Shown in pieces: positions 17,921 through 26,165 of a DNA stretch of 46,760 bases. Both the position numbers and the translations under genes were made by a program. Each line of letters starts with the position of its first letter. The stretch's first letter is position 1. The notes below the pieces were generated by a model. The model was not told the DNA's origin. It did not search any database and saw only the letters and a program-made list of their open reading frames with translations. This DNA comes from a bacterium (lineage in GTDB: Bacteria > Fibrobacterota > Fibrobacteria > UBA11236), in the NCBI GenBank assembly GCA_900299345.1, contig OMJM01000039.1:1-46760 (forward strand). The letters are read 5' to 3'.

Positions 17921-18637
17921 TTAAATCGAGGCGAGCAACAATGCGCCGTTCTGGGCCTCACGTGTACCAGGATAAGCCTTTTGAAGCTTCTCCACTGTGG
18001 CCTTGACCTTGTCGGTCTGCCCCAACTCGCGATAGCACAGAGCCTGCTTAAACAGGGCGTTGGGCACGGAAGGAGTCAAATCCACTACTTCCTTGCCGGC
18101 CACGTCTTCCTTGGGATTACCGGTGCGGCGCATGGCCAAGGCGAGGTATTCATCTAATGCCTGCACCGCCTGAGCATAATCCTTCTTCTGCATGTAGCAG
18201 GCTGCCTTGCCGTGCAATGCACCGGAATACACGAGAACGGAGGACTTGCTCCCCTTGCTCACATTGCCATAAGCCTGTAATGCCTGCTCGTACTTCTGCT
18301 GTTCGTAATACACCTTGCCAAGGAACAGGTTCCCCTTGTCCTTCGCCAATCCGGAAGGGCCCTGGGCGAGGAATTCCTTCAACGCACCCTCGGCGTCCAT
18401 AAAGCGCCCTTGTTCCAGGGACACAAAAGCCATTCCCAGCTTCTTGTTGTCCATGATTTCGCTTTTTTCGCGATTGTAGGTCCACAGGTAATACAAGGCG
18501 ATGACAACCACGACGGCACCCAGAACGCTCCATATTTTTTTGTCATGGCGCGGATAAAAATCCTCGCTAAGCCACTCCCACGTCGAGGAAGATTTGGCGG
18601 GTGACGCAATGCCGGGGGTCTTGACTGGATTTTCCAT
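17921..18637 (-). CDS. Membrane-anchored TPR protein (YfgM-like)
   Basis: A 238-residue protein with a cytosolic N-terminus of about 34 residues, one membrane helix (IWSVLGAVVVVIALYYLW, about 35-52), and then tetratricopeptide-like repeats. These include GNLFLGKVYYEQQKYEQALQAY, HGKAACYMQKKDYAQAVQAL and ALCYRELGQTDKVKATVEKL. The topology resembles YfgM-like periplasmic chaperone-type proteins; the exact partner is unknown. ATG 18637 is preferred over 18655, since AGGA lies 6 bp upstream of it. It precedes uvrB by 40 bp. Confidence 0.75.
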   Translation of the reverse strand: MENPVKTPGIASPAKSSSTWEWLSEDFYPRHDKKIWSVLGAVVVVIALYYLWTYNREKSEIMDNKKLGMAFVSLEQGRFMDAEGALKEFLAQGPSGLAKDKGNLFLGKVYYEQQKYEQALQAYGNVSKGSKSSVLVYSGALHGKAACYMQKKDYAQAVQALDEYLALAMRRTGNPKEDVAGKEVVDLTPSVPNALFKQALCYRELGQTDKVKATVEKLQKAYPGTREAQNGALLLASI

Positions 18638-18735
18638 GCGAATTCCTGCTCCCAAACAACGGGAAAAACGGGTTCCAAAGCTAACTCTTGCTTGAATCCG
18701 GGTAAAGTCGCAGGGAGCTATCCTTCCATTTCACC

Positions 18736-19479
18736 ATGCTTGAGTCACCCGTCGTCGTCCCCGTTTTAGAAAATATTCCCGGAATAAGGGCTTTTTTCAC
18801 CACGCGCAAGGGTGGTGTGAGTGTGGGCGCCTACCGTTCCTTGAACCTGAGTTACGCCTCCGGAGACGATCCGGACAACGTGCAACAGAACTGGAATCGA
18901 TTGCTGGAGTCCCAAGGGTTGGCAGGAAAATCCTTGGTGCGACCCCAGCTTTGCCATGGCGCTGCCGTTGCCGAAATCACCGCAAGCCCCTCCTCGCTTG
19001 AGAATACCGATGCGGTGTTCACGCGTCAGACGGACCAAGTCCTGACCGTCACCATGGGCGACTGCCTTGCGGCTTTGATCGCCGATGCAGAAACACGCTG
19101 CGTGGGTGCGGTAAATGCGGGATGGCGAGGCAGCCGGGAAAATATCCTCGGTTTGACTTTGGAAAAACTTTTCCGTGAGGGACATTGCCTTCCCGCTTCG
19201 ACATGGATTGCGCTTGGGCCGTGTCTTTCACAGGAACAACTGGAACTCTCCGAAGAAACCGCTCGCACACTGCCGCAGGCACATGTCACAGAAAAAGGTT
19301 ACCGCTTTTATTTCGATCTACGCGGATGCAACCGCGCCCAAGCCGAAACCGCTGGAGCTGTTCCCAATCAAATCACCGTGCTCGATGGCTGCACCCGCAC
19401 CGATGCGGAAAATTTTTTCTCCTACCGCCGCGACGGTGCGGCCTCGGGGCGCATGGCCGCCTGCATTGCTATTGTGTGA
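18736..19479 (+). CDS. pgeF: PgeF/YfiH (laccase-domain) family protein, one metal ligand changed
   Basis: A 247-residue protein of the DUF152/YfiH family, with FFTTRKGGVSVGAYRSLNLSYASGDD at the N-terminus and later NAGWRGS. Characterised members are zinc/copper proteins acting on purine nucleosides or peptidoglycan precursors (PgeF clears mis-made UDP-MurNAc-Ser). Two of the three usual metal ligands are visible: H74 in QLCHG and C110 in GDC. The third His, normally just before AGWRG, is Asn127 here. Start ATG 18736. It is followed 14 bp later by an outer-membrane-like gene with its own Shine-Dalgarno. Confidence 0.85.
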   Translation: MLESPVVVPVLENIPGIRAFFTTRKGGVSVGAYRSLNLSYASGDDPDNVQQNWNRLLESQGLAGKSLVRPQLCHGAAVAEITASPSSLENTDAVFTRQTDQVLTVTMGDCLAALIADAETRCVGAVNAGWRGSRENILGLTLEKLFREGHCLPASTWIALGPCLSQEQLELSEETARTLPQAHVTEKGYRFYFDLRGCNRAQAETAGAVPNQITVLDGCTRTDAENFFSYRRDGAASGRMAACIAIV

Positions 19480-19493
19480 CCTTCGGAGGTTTT

Positions 19494-20249
19494 ATGAAAA
19501 TCGACTGGCTTAAATCCCTTTTGCTCCTCGGTGCTTTGGCGACACAATCCCATGCCATTTTCGGCATCGGGATGCATTGGGCGCCGGCTCCGGGCCTCGA
19601 AGTAAAAGCTTCGAAAGACACCATTGCGCAGGGCATTAATCACACGGTGTTGCTGGATGAGAAGGGCCTTTCCGGCGTGCAGGGTTTCGGCCTCAAACTT
19701 TGGCTCGATGCTTTGCCGTTGGTGGATGTCGAAGTGACCGGGAATCTCCAGTTCGGTTATTACGACGTGGCATTGCAATCCAGCAGCGCCACCTCAAGCA
19801 CTCCAGTCTCATTCGATCTCGGCGTCCCGGGGTTGGAAGGCAAGCCCTTCTTCGCCCGCGCCTATGGTGACGCAGCAGTGCTCTACCCCTTTCTCAAATT
19901 TCCCCCGTTGGTCAACTTGATCAAGATTTATGCCGGTGGAGGGTTGAGCTATGGAACGGCCACCCCAATCGTCACTCCCAAGTTCGCGAAGGACGCCCTG
20001 ACCAAGGCGAACTATGATGCGACCACGCAAGATGATGTTGCGGCGGCACAGATCATCGTGAAGGCGGCCGAAAATGCAGACTTCGAAACCGGATTGGGTT
20101 GGTTCCTGCAACTCGGTGCGCACGCGAAGCTTCCGATCCTGCCCATCGTGGCGTATGCGGATCTGAAATACGCATTTCCCGGAACGAATCCCGCGCTCGT
20201 GGATGGCGATGGATTGACTTTGGAATTGGGCGGAGGATTGGCGTTCTGA
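19494..20249 (+). CDS. Exported outer-membrane-like protein, unknown function
   Basis: A 251-residue protein with a clear signal peptide (KSLLLLGALATQSHA). The rest is rich in alternating and glycine-containing strands (GNLQFGYYDVALQ, IKIYAGGGLSYGTA) and ends LELGGGLAF with a terminal Phe, as in outer-membrane beta-barrels. I do not recognise the family. The start ATG 19494 is set by CGGAGG four bases upstream and by the signal peptide; the frame is open far upstream, but that overlaps pgeF. Its TGA touches the convergent propeller gene's stop with no bases between. Confidence 0.65.
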   Translation: MKIDWLKSLLLLGALATQSHAIFGIGMHWAPAPGLEVKASKDTIAQGINHTVLLDEKGLSGVQGFGLKLWLDALPLVDVEVTGNLQFGYYDVALQSSSATSSTPVSFDLGVPGLEGKPFFARAYGDAAVLYPFLKFPPLVNLIKIYAGGGLSYGTATPIVTPKFAKDALTKANYDATTQDDVAAAQIIVKAAENADFETGLGWFLQLGAHAKLPILPIVAYADLKYAFPGTNPALVDGDGLTLELGGGLAF

Positions 20250-21686
20250 TTAAGGCAGATACGATTTGGTCTTGAGGCGCATCACGCCCAAGTCGGTCCC
20301 AATCCACAACAAGCCGTCGCGGACGAACAGGCTTTGAATCTTCGTTCCGGGAATGCCGTCGGAGAGATTGAAGTCCGCCCACAGCCGCGTTTTCATGTTG
20401 AACACCCGCACGCGATCCGATCCGGCGGCGAAAAGGTTGTCCCCGTCGAACAAGATTCGGAACACGTTGGGAAGGTCGAATAGGATTTTGGCCGGCTGCC
20501 GGCGCGGTTTCTCGTAAACTCGATCTCCTGCTCCCCAGTACAGACTCGTGTCGCGGAACCCGACCGTGGGCACGCTCGCGCCGAACGCATCAGGCGCATC
20601 CTGTTTGGTCACATCGGTGATCGATTTCCAGCCGTTTTTGGTCTGCACAAAAAGGCCCATGCTCGTAGCGGCCCAAAGATCACTGTCCTTGGCGCTGAAG
20701 TCGCGGCCCGCCGGTGAAATCCCGATGGGCAGTTCGCTGTTCTTGAAGTTGCCATCGGGATCGTCGAGCACGGCTACTCCCTTTTCCGTACCTGCGTACA
20801 AACGATCGAGATGCGGGTAAAGACGATATACCTTGAGATCCGTCGAACCCTGCATGCGGCGGAACAACTTGAACTGGTTCGTCTTCAGATCCTGCCGCAC
20901 CACGCCTTTGGCCGTGGCCAGCCACAGGTAATCACGCCACTGGAGGATGTCGTAAATCGTCGCGTCGGGAAACTCATAATCCTGTTGCGCCGCATCCACA
21001 CGCCATTCAGACAGATCCGTTTTGGCCCGCACCAATGCCCCGGCGGAGTTGGCCGATCCGAACCACACGTTTTTTCCGTCGGTGAATATGGAGGCGGTGG
21101 AGGCGTCGTACAATCCAAACCACGTGGAATTCGCTTCCTTGCGACGGGCGGAACCGAGAAACGCGCCGTGTCCGCCGGTAAGCAGCCAGAGATGATCGTA
21201 ATCGAAAACGATGGTGGACGAAACGTTGGCACGGCGGTTCCAGCGATCACGAACCGAAGCTGAAGTGGCATCCGTGAGATATGCGTAATCCGCGCCGAGC
21301 ATCAAGCCCGTCAAATCCCCGGGGGCCGCTCCGGCCGGAGACGTTCCCTGCATTTCACTGGCGGATCCCGAGACGCGCCGGAATGCCGGGTTGTATTCCA
21401 GGATCGATCCTCCGGCTGTAGCCATGAGGAGTTGATTTCTTGACGGATTGTATGCGATATTGGAGACACCCAAACCGGCGGCGATATTGTCCATCCATTG
21501 CTGGCGGCGATAGTCGTACATCAACACCCCGCCCTCGGTGAGGACATAGGCGATTTTGTCGTCGGAGACGATCTGGGTGGGGTTGCGGTGGGCGCTGATG
21601 AACAGCATGTCCTGCGGCTGCAGGTTGGCGGCGAAAGAGAACGTCAAAGCAGCACAGACAATCAGCAGGGCTCTCGATGTTCTCAT
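20250..21686 (-). CDS. Exported beta-propeller-like protein
   Basis: A 478-residue protein with a signal peptide (RALLIVCAALTFSFA). It carries repeated blade-like segments: IAYVLTEGGVLMYDYRRQQW, LYAGTEKGVAVLDDPDGN, LWAATSMGLFVQTKNGW and LLWIGTDLGVMRLKTK. These resemble the seven-bladed propellers of two-component regulator periplasmic domains and similar proteins, but no histidine kinase follows. It probably acts in the periplasm or outer membrane. Start ATG 21686 with GGAG upstream. Divergent from the DUF2809-like gene with a 56-bp gap. Function unknown. Confidence 0.7.
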   Translation of the reverse strand: MRTSRALLIVCAALTFSFAANLQPQDMLFISAHRNPTQIVSDDKIAYVLTEGGVLMYDYRRQQWMDNIAAGLGVSNIAYNPSRNQLLMATAGGSILEYNPAFRRVSGSASEMQGTSPAGAAPGDLTGLMLGADYAYLTDATSASVRDRWNRRANVSSTIVFDYDHLWLLTGGHGAFLGSARRKEANSTWFGLYDASTASIFTDGKNVWFGSANSAGALVRAKTDLSEWRVDAAQQDYEFPDATIYDILQWRDYLWLATAKGVVRQDLKTNQFKLFRRMQGSTDLKVYRLYPHLDRLYAGTEKGVAVLDDPDGNFKNSELPIGISPAGRDFSAKDSDLWAATSMGLFVQTKNGWKSITDVTKQDAPDAFGASVPTVGFRDTSLYWGAGDRVYEKPRRQPAKILFDLPNVFRILFDGDNLFAAGSDRVRVFNMKTRLWADFNLSDGIPGTKIQSLFVRDGLLWIGTDLGVMRLKTKSYLP

Positions 21687-21742
21687 AGTGTGACCGCTCC
21701 GTTTTCCAACGGACAGAAAATACATGCTATTGTTGAAAGGCC

Positions 21743-22141
21743 ATGATTGCTCAAATACGCAAACGCAATCGGGTTTCCCTCACCATCACCTTGCTTGCCG
21801 TGATCCTTCTCGGCCTTGCATCGCGAAAATACCCGTTCCTCTTCCCCGCCTTCCTCGGAAAATATCCCGGCGATGCCTTATGGGCCATCATGGTCTATCT
21901 CGGTCTTGAACTCCTCATGCCCAAGGCATCCATCGGATTCATCGCAACATGTGCCTTGGCGATTTCCTACCTCGACGAATTCAGCCAATTGATTCAAACT
22001 CCGTGGCTCAACGCCATCCGCAGCACGGTACCGGGACACCTGATTCTCGGAACTTCCTTTTCATGGTGGGACATGCTCGCGTATAGTCTCGGCATCGCCT
22101 TAGCCGCCAGCGTGGGACATTTGTTGGGCAAGTTTCGCTGA
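21743..22141 (+). CDS. DUF2809-like membrane protein
   Basis: A 132-residue protein with about four membrane helices. The segments ASRKYP, GDALWAIMVYLGLELL and SYLDEFSQLIQTPWLNAIR resemble the DUF2809 family (VanZ-like small membrane proteins) in order and spacing. Function is not established. The start ATG 21743 is the first in frame; ATG 21724 is out of frame. It precedes the SRPBCC operon by 116 bp, where a promoter is visible, so it is probably a separate transcript. Confidence 0.65.
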   Translation: MIAQIRKRNRVSLTITLLAVILLGLASRKYPFLFPAFLGKYPGDALWAIMVYLGLELLMPKASIGFIATCALAISYLDEFSQLIQTPWLNAIRSTVPGHLILGTSFSWWDMLAYSLGIALAASVGHLLGKFR

Positions 22142-22197
22142 TTCTGGCCATAAATCGACCGAACCGCCACTCTCCCAAAAAAATTTTCGAAAGTCTC

Positions 22198-22226
22198 TTG
22201 ACATTGGGGCTTCATCTCTTTATTTT
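22198..22226 (+). promoter_or_regulatory. Promoter of the SRPBCC/ArsR/MFS operon
   Basis: TTGACA (22198-22203) is a consensus -35 box, followed after exactly 17 bp by TATTTT (22221-22226), a -10 box. The ATG of the first SRPBCC gene lies at 22258, with GAAAGG seven bases before it. The -10 box is also the first part of a 22-bp inverted repeat listed separately. This is the best promoter match in the window. Confidence 0.75.
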
Positions 22227-22242
22227 ACCATTTGGTTAAATA
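22221..22242. promoter_or_regulatory. Inverted-repeat operator, likely bound by the ArsR protein
   Basis: Two 10-bp arms, TATTTTACCA (22221-22230) and TGGTTAAATA (22233-22242), are inverted with 9 of 10 pairs matching and 2 bp between. The site covers the -10 box and likely transcription start. An ArsR-family gene is second in this operon, and ArsR repressors usually bind such 12-2-12-like palindromes over the -10 region. Binding is inferred. Confidence 0.65.
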
Positions 22243-22257
22243 AAGAAAGGCCTTGAT

Positions 22258-22764
22258 ATGACTCACTCAAACCCCCATCAATCCAACTCCAAACTGGACC
22301 TGGTCCTTGAACGCATTGTAGACGTTCCCCGCGACCTAGTCTGGGCGGCTTGGACCGTTCCAGAGCACATTGTGAAGTGGTTCACCCCGGTCCCGTGGCA
22401 AACCACCGAATGCCAAATCGACCTCCGTCCGGGAGGCATCTTCCGTACCGTCTTCCGCTCCCCCGAAGGCGAATCCTTCTCAAATGTCGGGTGCATTCTC
22501 GACACCGTCACGAATGAAAAACTGGTCTGGACCTCCGCCCTTGGCCCCGGCTTTCGCCCGTCCAAGAGCGCCTTCCCCGGCGTTCCCCTGATCACCGCGA
22601 TTATTTCACTGGAAGATCACGGCAAGGGAACCAAATACACCGCCACCGTGTTGCACGAGACCGAAGAAGATCTCAAGAAGCACGAAGAGATGGGATTCCG
22701 CGACGGTTGGGGTACGGCATTGGATCAACTTGTTGCCGCCATCAAAAACGGAAACATCAAATAA
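22258..22764 (+). CDS. SRPBCC (AHSA1-like) protein 1
   Basis: A 168-residue protein of the START/Bet v1-like AHSA1 family. It has the typical opening [30 protein letters not shown], the strand [16 protein letters not shown], and the C-terminal helix [17 protein letters not shown]. The fold makes a hydrophobic cavity for lipids or aromatic ligands; many bacterial members are uncharacterised. Start ATG 22258 with GAAAGG upstream. It is the first gene of an ArsR-regulated unit and is followed by the regulator after 10 bp. Confidence 0.9.
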   Translation: MTHSNPHQSNSKLDLVLERIVDVPRDLVWAAWTVPEHIVKWFTPVPWQTTECQIDLRPGGIFRTVFRSPEGESFSNVGCILDTVTNEKLVWTSALGPGFRPSKSAFPGVPLITAIISLEDHGKGTKYTATVLHETEEDLKKHEEMGFRDGWGTALDQLVAAIKNGNIK

Positions 22765-22774
22765 TTGAACTGAA

Positions 22775-23140
22775 ATGATTCCGCAGGATTTGCATTCCGA
22801 TCGACTCAGCCCGGTGTTCGCCGCCTTGGCGGATCCGACACGGCGTGCAATTCTGGCGCGGCTCAGTTCGGGCGAAGCCTCGGTGACGGAATTGAGCGAA
22901 CCGTTCAAGATGTCGCTGCCGGCGATCTCGAAGCACCTCAAGGTACTGGAACGCGCCGGGTTGATTACGCGCGGCCGCGAAGCCCAATGGCGGCCCTGCA
23001 AGCTGGATGCGGGACCGCTCAAGGACGCCTCGGATTGGGTCGAACACTACCGCCGATTTTGGGAAGCCAGCCTTGACCGGCTCGATGATTACCTCAAAGA
23101 ACTCCAACGAAAGGAAAAACAAAATGAATCACCCCAATAA
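22775..23140 (+). CDS. ArsR-family transcriptional regulator
   Basis: A 121-residue winged-helix regulator. FAALADPTRRAILARL is the typical first helix, SVTELSEPFKMSLPAISKHLKVLERAGLI is the helix-turn-helix and recognition helix, and the wing follows (TRGREAQWRPCKL). The only cysteine is in the wing, and the usual ELCVC-like metal site in the recognition helix is absent, so it probably does not sense metals. ArsR regulators paired with AHSA1/SRPBCC genes are common. It likely represses its own operon through the inverted repeat at 22221-22242. It overlaps the next gene by 17 bp. Confidence 0.92.
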   Translation: MIPQDLHSDRLSPVFAALADPTRRAILARLSSGEASVTELSEPFKMSLPAISKHLKVLERAGLITRGREAQWRPCKLDAGPLKDASDWVEHYRRFWEASLDRLDDYLKELQRKEKQNESPQ

Positions 23141-23642
23141 CGCCGTCACCGGAGAAGACTTCATCATCTCCCGCACCTTCAACGCCCCGCGCGATCTGGT
23201 CTGGAAAGTCTGGACCGAACCCGCACATATCGGAAAATGGATGAATCCGTTCGGCGGAGAAATGTCCTTCGCGAAGATGGACTTCCGCTCGGGAGGCATG
23301 GCTCACTATTACATGGCCACACCGGATGGCGGCAAGATGTGGGGTCTCGTCAAATACCTCGAGATTGCCCAACCGGAAAAAGTGGTTCAGATTCAATCCT
23401 TCGCCGATGCCGAGGGCAATATCATCAGCCATCCGATGTCGGCAACCTGGCCGAAGGAAATGCATTCCACCGCTGCATTCACCGAACAGGATGGAAAAAC
23501 AACGATCACGATCACGTGGAGACCGTACAACGCGACGGAAGTAGAACAGCAGACCTTCGACGGTGCGCGTCCGGGAATGACGCAAGGCTGGACCGGTTCG
23601 CTCGATCAACTCGAAGTCTATCTCAAAGAAATGCAGGCCTGA
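23124..23642 (+). CDS. SRPBCC (AHSA1-like) protein 2
   Basis: A 172-residue AHSA1-like protein: FIISRTFNAPRDLVWKVWTEPAHIGKWMNPFGGEM, then MDFRSGGMAHYYMATPDG and the C-terminal helix GWTGSLDQLEVYLKEMQA. It shares the family plan with proteins 1 and 3 of the operon but is clearly diverged. Start ATG 23124: AAGGAAAAAC lies upstream, the codon is within the ArsR gene (17-bp overlap), and the domain begins soon after. The next gene starts after a single base. Confidence 0.9.
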   Translation: MNHPNNAVTGEDFIISRTFNAPRDLVWKVWTEPAHIGKWMNPFGGEMSFAKMDFRSGGMAHYYMATPDGGKMWGLVKYLEIAQPEKVVQIQSFADAEGNIISHPMSATWPKEMHSTAAFTEQDGKTTITITWRPYNATEVEQQTFDGARPGMTQGWTGSLDQLEVYLKEMQA

Positions 23643-23643
23643 C

Positions 23644-24102
23644 ATGAATACGAATTACGAAGAAGGAACCTTCGCCACCGATCGGGAGATCATCAGCGTC
23701 CGGACATTCGATGCGCCCATTGAACGGGTGTGGAAAGCGTGGACCGATCCGGAACAACTGAAGCTGTGGTGGGGGCCGAAAGGATTCACCAACACGTTTC
23801 ACGAATTCGATCTGAAACCCGGCGGACACTGGCGGTTCATCATGCACGGGCCGGATGGCACGGACTACAAGAACCACAGTGTGTTCGTGGAAATCGTTCC
23901 CCAGGAACGGATCGTGTTCGATCACATGGCACCGCGATTCCGTGTCACAGCAACATTTGAGACCGTGGGAGAACGCACACGCCTGATCTGGACAGGAGTC
24001 TTCCCCACCGCCACAGAACTTGATAAGGTCAAGGGATTCGCGGTCGAAGGAAATCGGCAGAATCTCGACCGACTCGAAGCATTGTTGGCAAACAGTAACT
24101 GA
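23644..24102 (+). CDS. SRPBCC (AHSA1-like) protein 3
   Basis: A 152-residue AHSA1-like protein: IISVRTFDAPIERVWKAWTDPEQLKLWWGPKGFTN, FDLKPGGHWRFIMHGPDGTDY and the end helix EGNRQNLDRLEALLA. This is the most typical member of the family in the operon. Start ATG 23644, one base after the preceding stop (TGACATG), so translation is likely coupled. A 77-bp gap with a hairpin follows before protein 4. Confidence 0.9.
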   Translation: MNTNYEEGTFATDREIISVRTFDAPIERVWKAWTDPEQLKLWWGPKGFTNTFHEFDLKPGGHWRFIMHGPDGTDYKNHSVFVEIVPQERIVFDHMAPRFRVTATFETVGERTRLIWTGVFPTATELDKVKGFAVEGNRQNLDRLEALLANSN

Positions 24103-24112
24103 AAAGAAACAT

Positions 24113-24138
24113 GGCATCCCGTCCAGGGGCGGGATGCC
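24113..24138 (+). other. Stem-loop between SRPBCC proteins 3 and 4
   Basis: GGCATCCCG (24113-24121) and CGGGATGCC (24130-24138) form a perfect 9-bp stem with an 8-base loop, 11 bp after the stop of SRPBCC protein 3. No T run follows on the plus strand, so it is not a standard terminator. It may protect the upstream mRNA end, partly terminate, or mark a processing point, allowing the last two genes a different level. Confidence 0.55.
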
Positions 24139-24179
24139 TGAAAAACACTACTTTCTCAAAACTCCGAATGGGAGGAACT

Positions 24180-24707
24180 ATGATCAAGAAAATTCTGATT
24201 GCACTCGCTGTCATCATCGCGGCCGTTCTCCTCTTCGCCGCCACGCGACCCGACACATTCCGTGTACAGCGTTCGGCGACCATTCAGGCTCCGCCGGAAA
24301 AGATCTACTCCATCATCTCTGATTTCCAGCAATGGAGTTCGTGGTCTCCGTACGAGAAGCTCGATCCGGGGATGAAGCGGACTTACGGGGATATCACAAA
24401 CGGCAAGGGCGCCGTTTACAGCTGGGAAGGCAACAACAAAGTGGGCGCGGGCCGCATGGAGATCACGGAGGTAAATCCACCTTCGAAAATCACCATGACG
24501 CTGGACTTTTATAAACCGATGAAGGGCCACAGCTTCGCCGAGTATTCGCTACAACCCAAAGACGGTGGAACCGAAGTCACCTGGGCCATGTATGGCCCCC
24601 AGCCCTATCTCGGCAAGGTGATGTGCTTGTTTTTCAACATGGACAAAATGGTCGGCGGACAATTCGAGCATGGGCTCGCCCAACTCAAGACCGTGGCCGA
24701 GAAATAA
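24180..24707 (+). CDS. Membrane-anchored SRPBCC (polyketide-cyclase-like) protein 4
   Basis: A 175-residue protein with an N-terminal membrane helix or signal anchor (KKILIALAVIIAAVLLFAAT), then an SRPBCC domain of the polyketide cyclase/dehydrase type. That domain includes RSATIQAPPEKIYSIISDFQQWSSWSPYEKLDP, YSWEGNNKVGAGRMEITEV and QFEHGLAQLKTVAE. Unlike the first three, it is not AHSA1-like in its start. Start ATG 24180 follows a strong GGGAGG. The anchor suggests action at the membrane next to the exporter encoded downstream; this is inference. Confidence 0.88.
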   Translation: MIKKILIALAVIIAAVLLFAATRPDTFRVQRSATIQAPPEKIYSIISDFQQWSSWSPYEKLDPGMKRTYGDITNGKGAVYSWEGNNKVGAGRMEITEVNPPSKITMTLDFYKPMKGHSFAEYSLQPKDGGTEVTWAMYGPQPYLGKVMCLFFNMDKMVGGQFEHGLAQLKTVAEK

Positions 24708-24719
24708 TCAGGAGACACA

Positions 24720-26153
24720 GTGACACATAATCTTGACGCCCGCAAGCGCTGGCTTGCATTGATAGTTCTTTGCTTTGGCGAATTGATGATCGTGCTTGAC
24801 ACGACCATCGTCAACGTCGCATTGCCCTCCATCCGGACCGATCTCGGATTTTCCGAAACGTCGCTGGCCTGGGTGGTGAACGCCTACATGCTCACCTTTG
24901 GCGGCTTCATGCTGCTGGGTGGACGGCTCGGCGATCTCTTCGGTCACCGCAAGCTGTTTCTGTCCGGTATCGCCTTTTTCACCTTGGCCTCGCTCGCTTG
25001 CGGAATCGCTTCTTCGCAAACCTTCCTCGTGGTGGCACGTGCGATACAGGGACTCGGTGGTGCCGTGGTGGCTGCGGTCGCGCTGTCGCTGGTCATGAAC
25101 CTGTTCACCGAGCCGGTGGAACGGGCCAAGGCAATGGGCATCTATGGATTCGTGGGCGCCGGGGGCGGAAGCATCGGCGTGTTGCTGGGTGGTTTCCTGA
25201 CCGGGGCGCTCGATTGGCACTGGATCTTTCTCGTCAATCTCCCTCTCGGCATCCTCGTCATCGTACTCTCACTCATGCTACTACCCGCGAGCAAAGGATT
25301 GGCGACATCCACAAAACTCGACGTCTGGGGTGCCGTCACGGTAACGTCGTCGCTCACTTTGGCGGTGTATGCCATTGTCAATGGCAATCAAGTCGGCTGG
25401 CTCACGGGTCAGACACTCGGCATGCTCGCCGCCGCTCTGGTGCTATTGGGAACCTTTCTGAGAATCGAAGCCAAAGTTGAAGCGCCCCTCATGCCCCTCA
25501 GCCTGTTTCGCCTGCGCAACGTTTCGACCTCCAACATCGCGGGCATCCTGTGGGCCGCCGGCATGTTCGCCTGGTTCTTCCTGTCCGCTCTCTACATGCA
25601 GCTGGTGCTGGGTTACACGCCTTTCCAGATTGGCCTCGCCTTCCTTCCCGCCAATCTCATCATGGCAGCCTTCTCGCTCGGTCTTTCCGCCAAAATGGTG
25701 TTGCGGTTCGGCATCCGCTGGTCGTTGACGGTTGGATTGTCGCTCGTGGCCATCGGGTTGTTTCTGCTGGCCCGCGCTCCGGTCAACGGCACTTTTGTCG
25801 CGCACGTTCTCCCCAGCATGCTCATCCTCGGCTTCGGCTGCGGAATTTCCTTCAATCCCATGCTGCTCGCAGCCATGAGCGACGTGCCGCCGGACGAATC
25901 CGGACTGGCGTCGGGTGTGGTCAACACGGCGTTCATGATGGGCGGCGCGCTCGGCCTCGCGGTTCTCGCCAGCATGTCCGCATCGCGCACGATGAATTTG
26001 CTCGCTTCCGGCAGCGATCATCTTGCCGCTTTGACGGGCGGTTACCATTCGGCTTTTCTGATGGGCGGAATCTTCGCCGGACTGGCGGCGATCATCAGTG
26101 GAACATTTTTGCGGGTGAGTGCTTCGGCGGCGAACGCGGAAGCAATGCACTAA
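24720..26153 (+). CDS. DHA2-family MFS exporter (EmrB/QacA type)
   Basis: A 477-residue protein with about 14 membrane helices. The first helix contains the DHA2 signature VLDTTIVNVALPSI, and motif A is GGRLGDLFGHRKLF. GAGGGSIGVLLGGFLTGALDWHWIFLVNLPLG is the helix 5 antiporter motif C region. DHA2 transporters are drug/proton antiporters. The start is GTG 24720, with AGGAG upstream and the preceding stop 12 bp away. As the last gene of the ArsR/SRPBCC unit it probably exports the compound, or its derivative, to which the operon responds. Confidence 0.93.
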   Translation: MTHNLDARKRWLALIVLCFGELMIVLDTTIVNVALPSIRTDLGFSETSLAWVVNAYMLTFGGFMLLGGRLGDLFGHRKLFLSGIAFFTLASLACGIASSQTFLVVARAIQGLGGAVVAAVALSLVMNLFTEPVERAKAMGIYGFVGAGGGSIGVLLGGFLTGALDWHWIFLVNLPLGILVIVLSLMLLPASKGLATSTKLDVWGAVTVTSSLTLAVYAIVNGNQVGWLTGQTLGMLAAALVLLGTFLRIEAKVEAPLMPLSLFRLRNVSTSNIAGILWAAGMFAWFFLSALYMQLVLGYTPFQIGLAFLPANLIMAAFSLGLSAKMVLRFGIRWSLTVGLSLVAIGLFLLARAPVNGTFVAHVLPSMLILGFGCGISFNPMLLAAMSDVPPDESGLASGVVNTAFMMGGALGLAVLASMSASRTMNLLASGSDHLAALTGGYHSAFLMGGIFAGLAAIISGTFLRVSASAANAEAMH

Positions 26154-26165
26154 TTAGCTTGGTGA

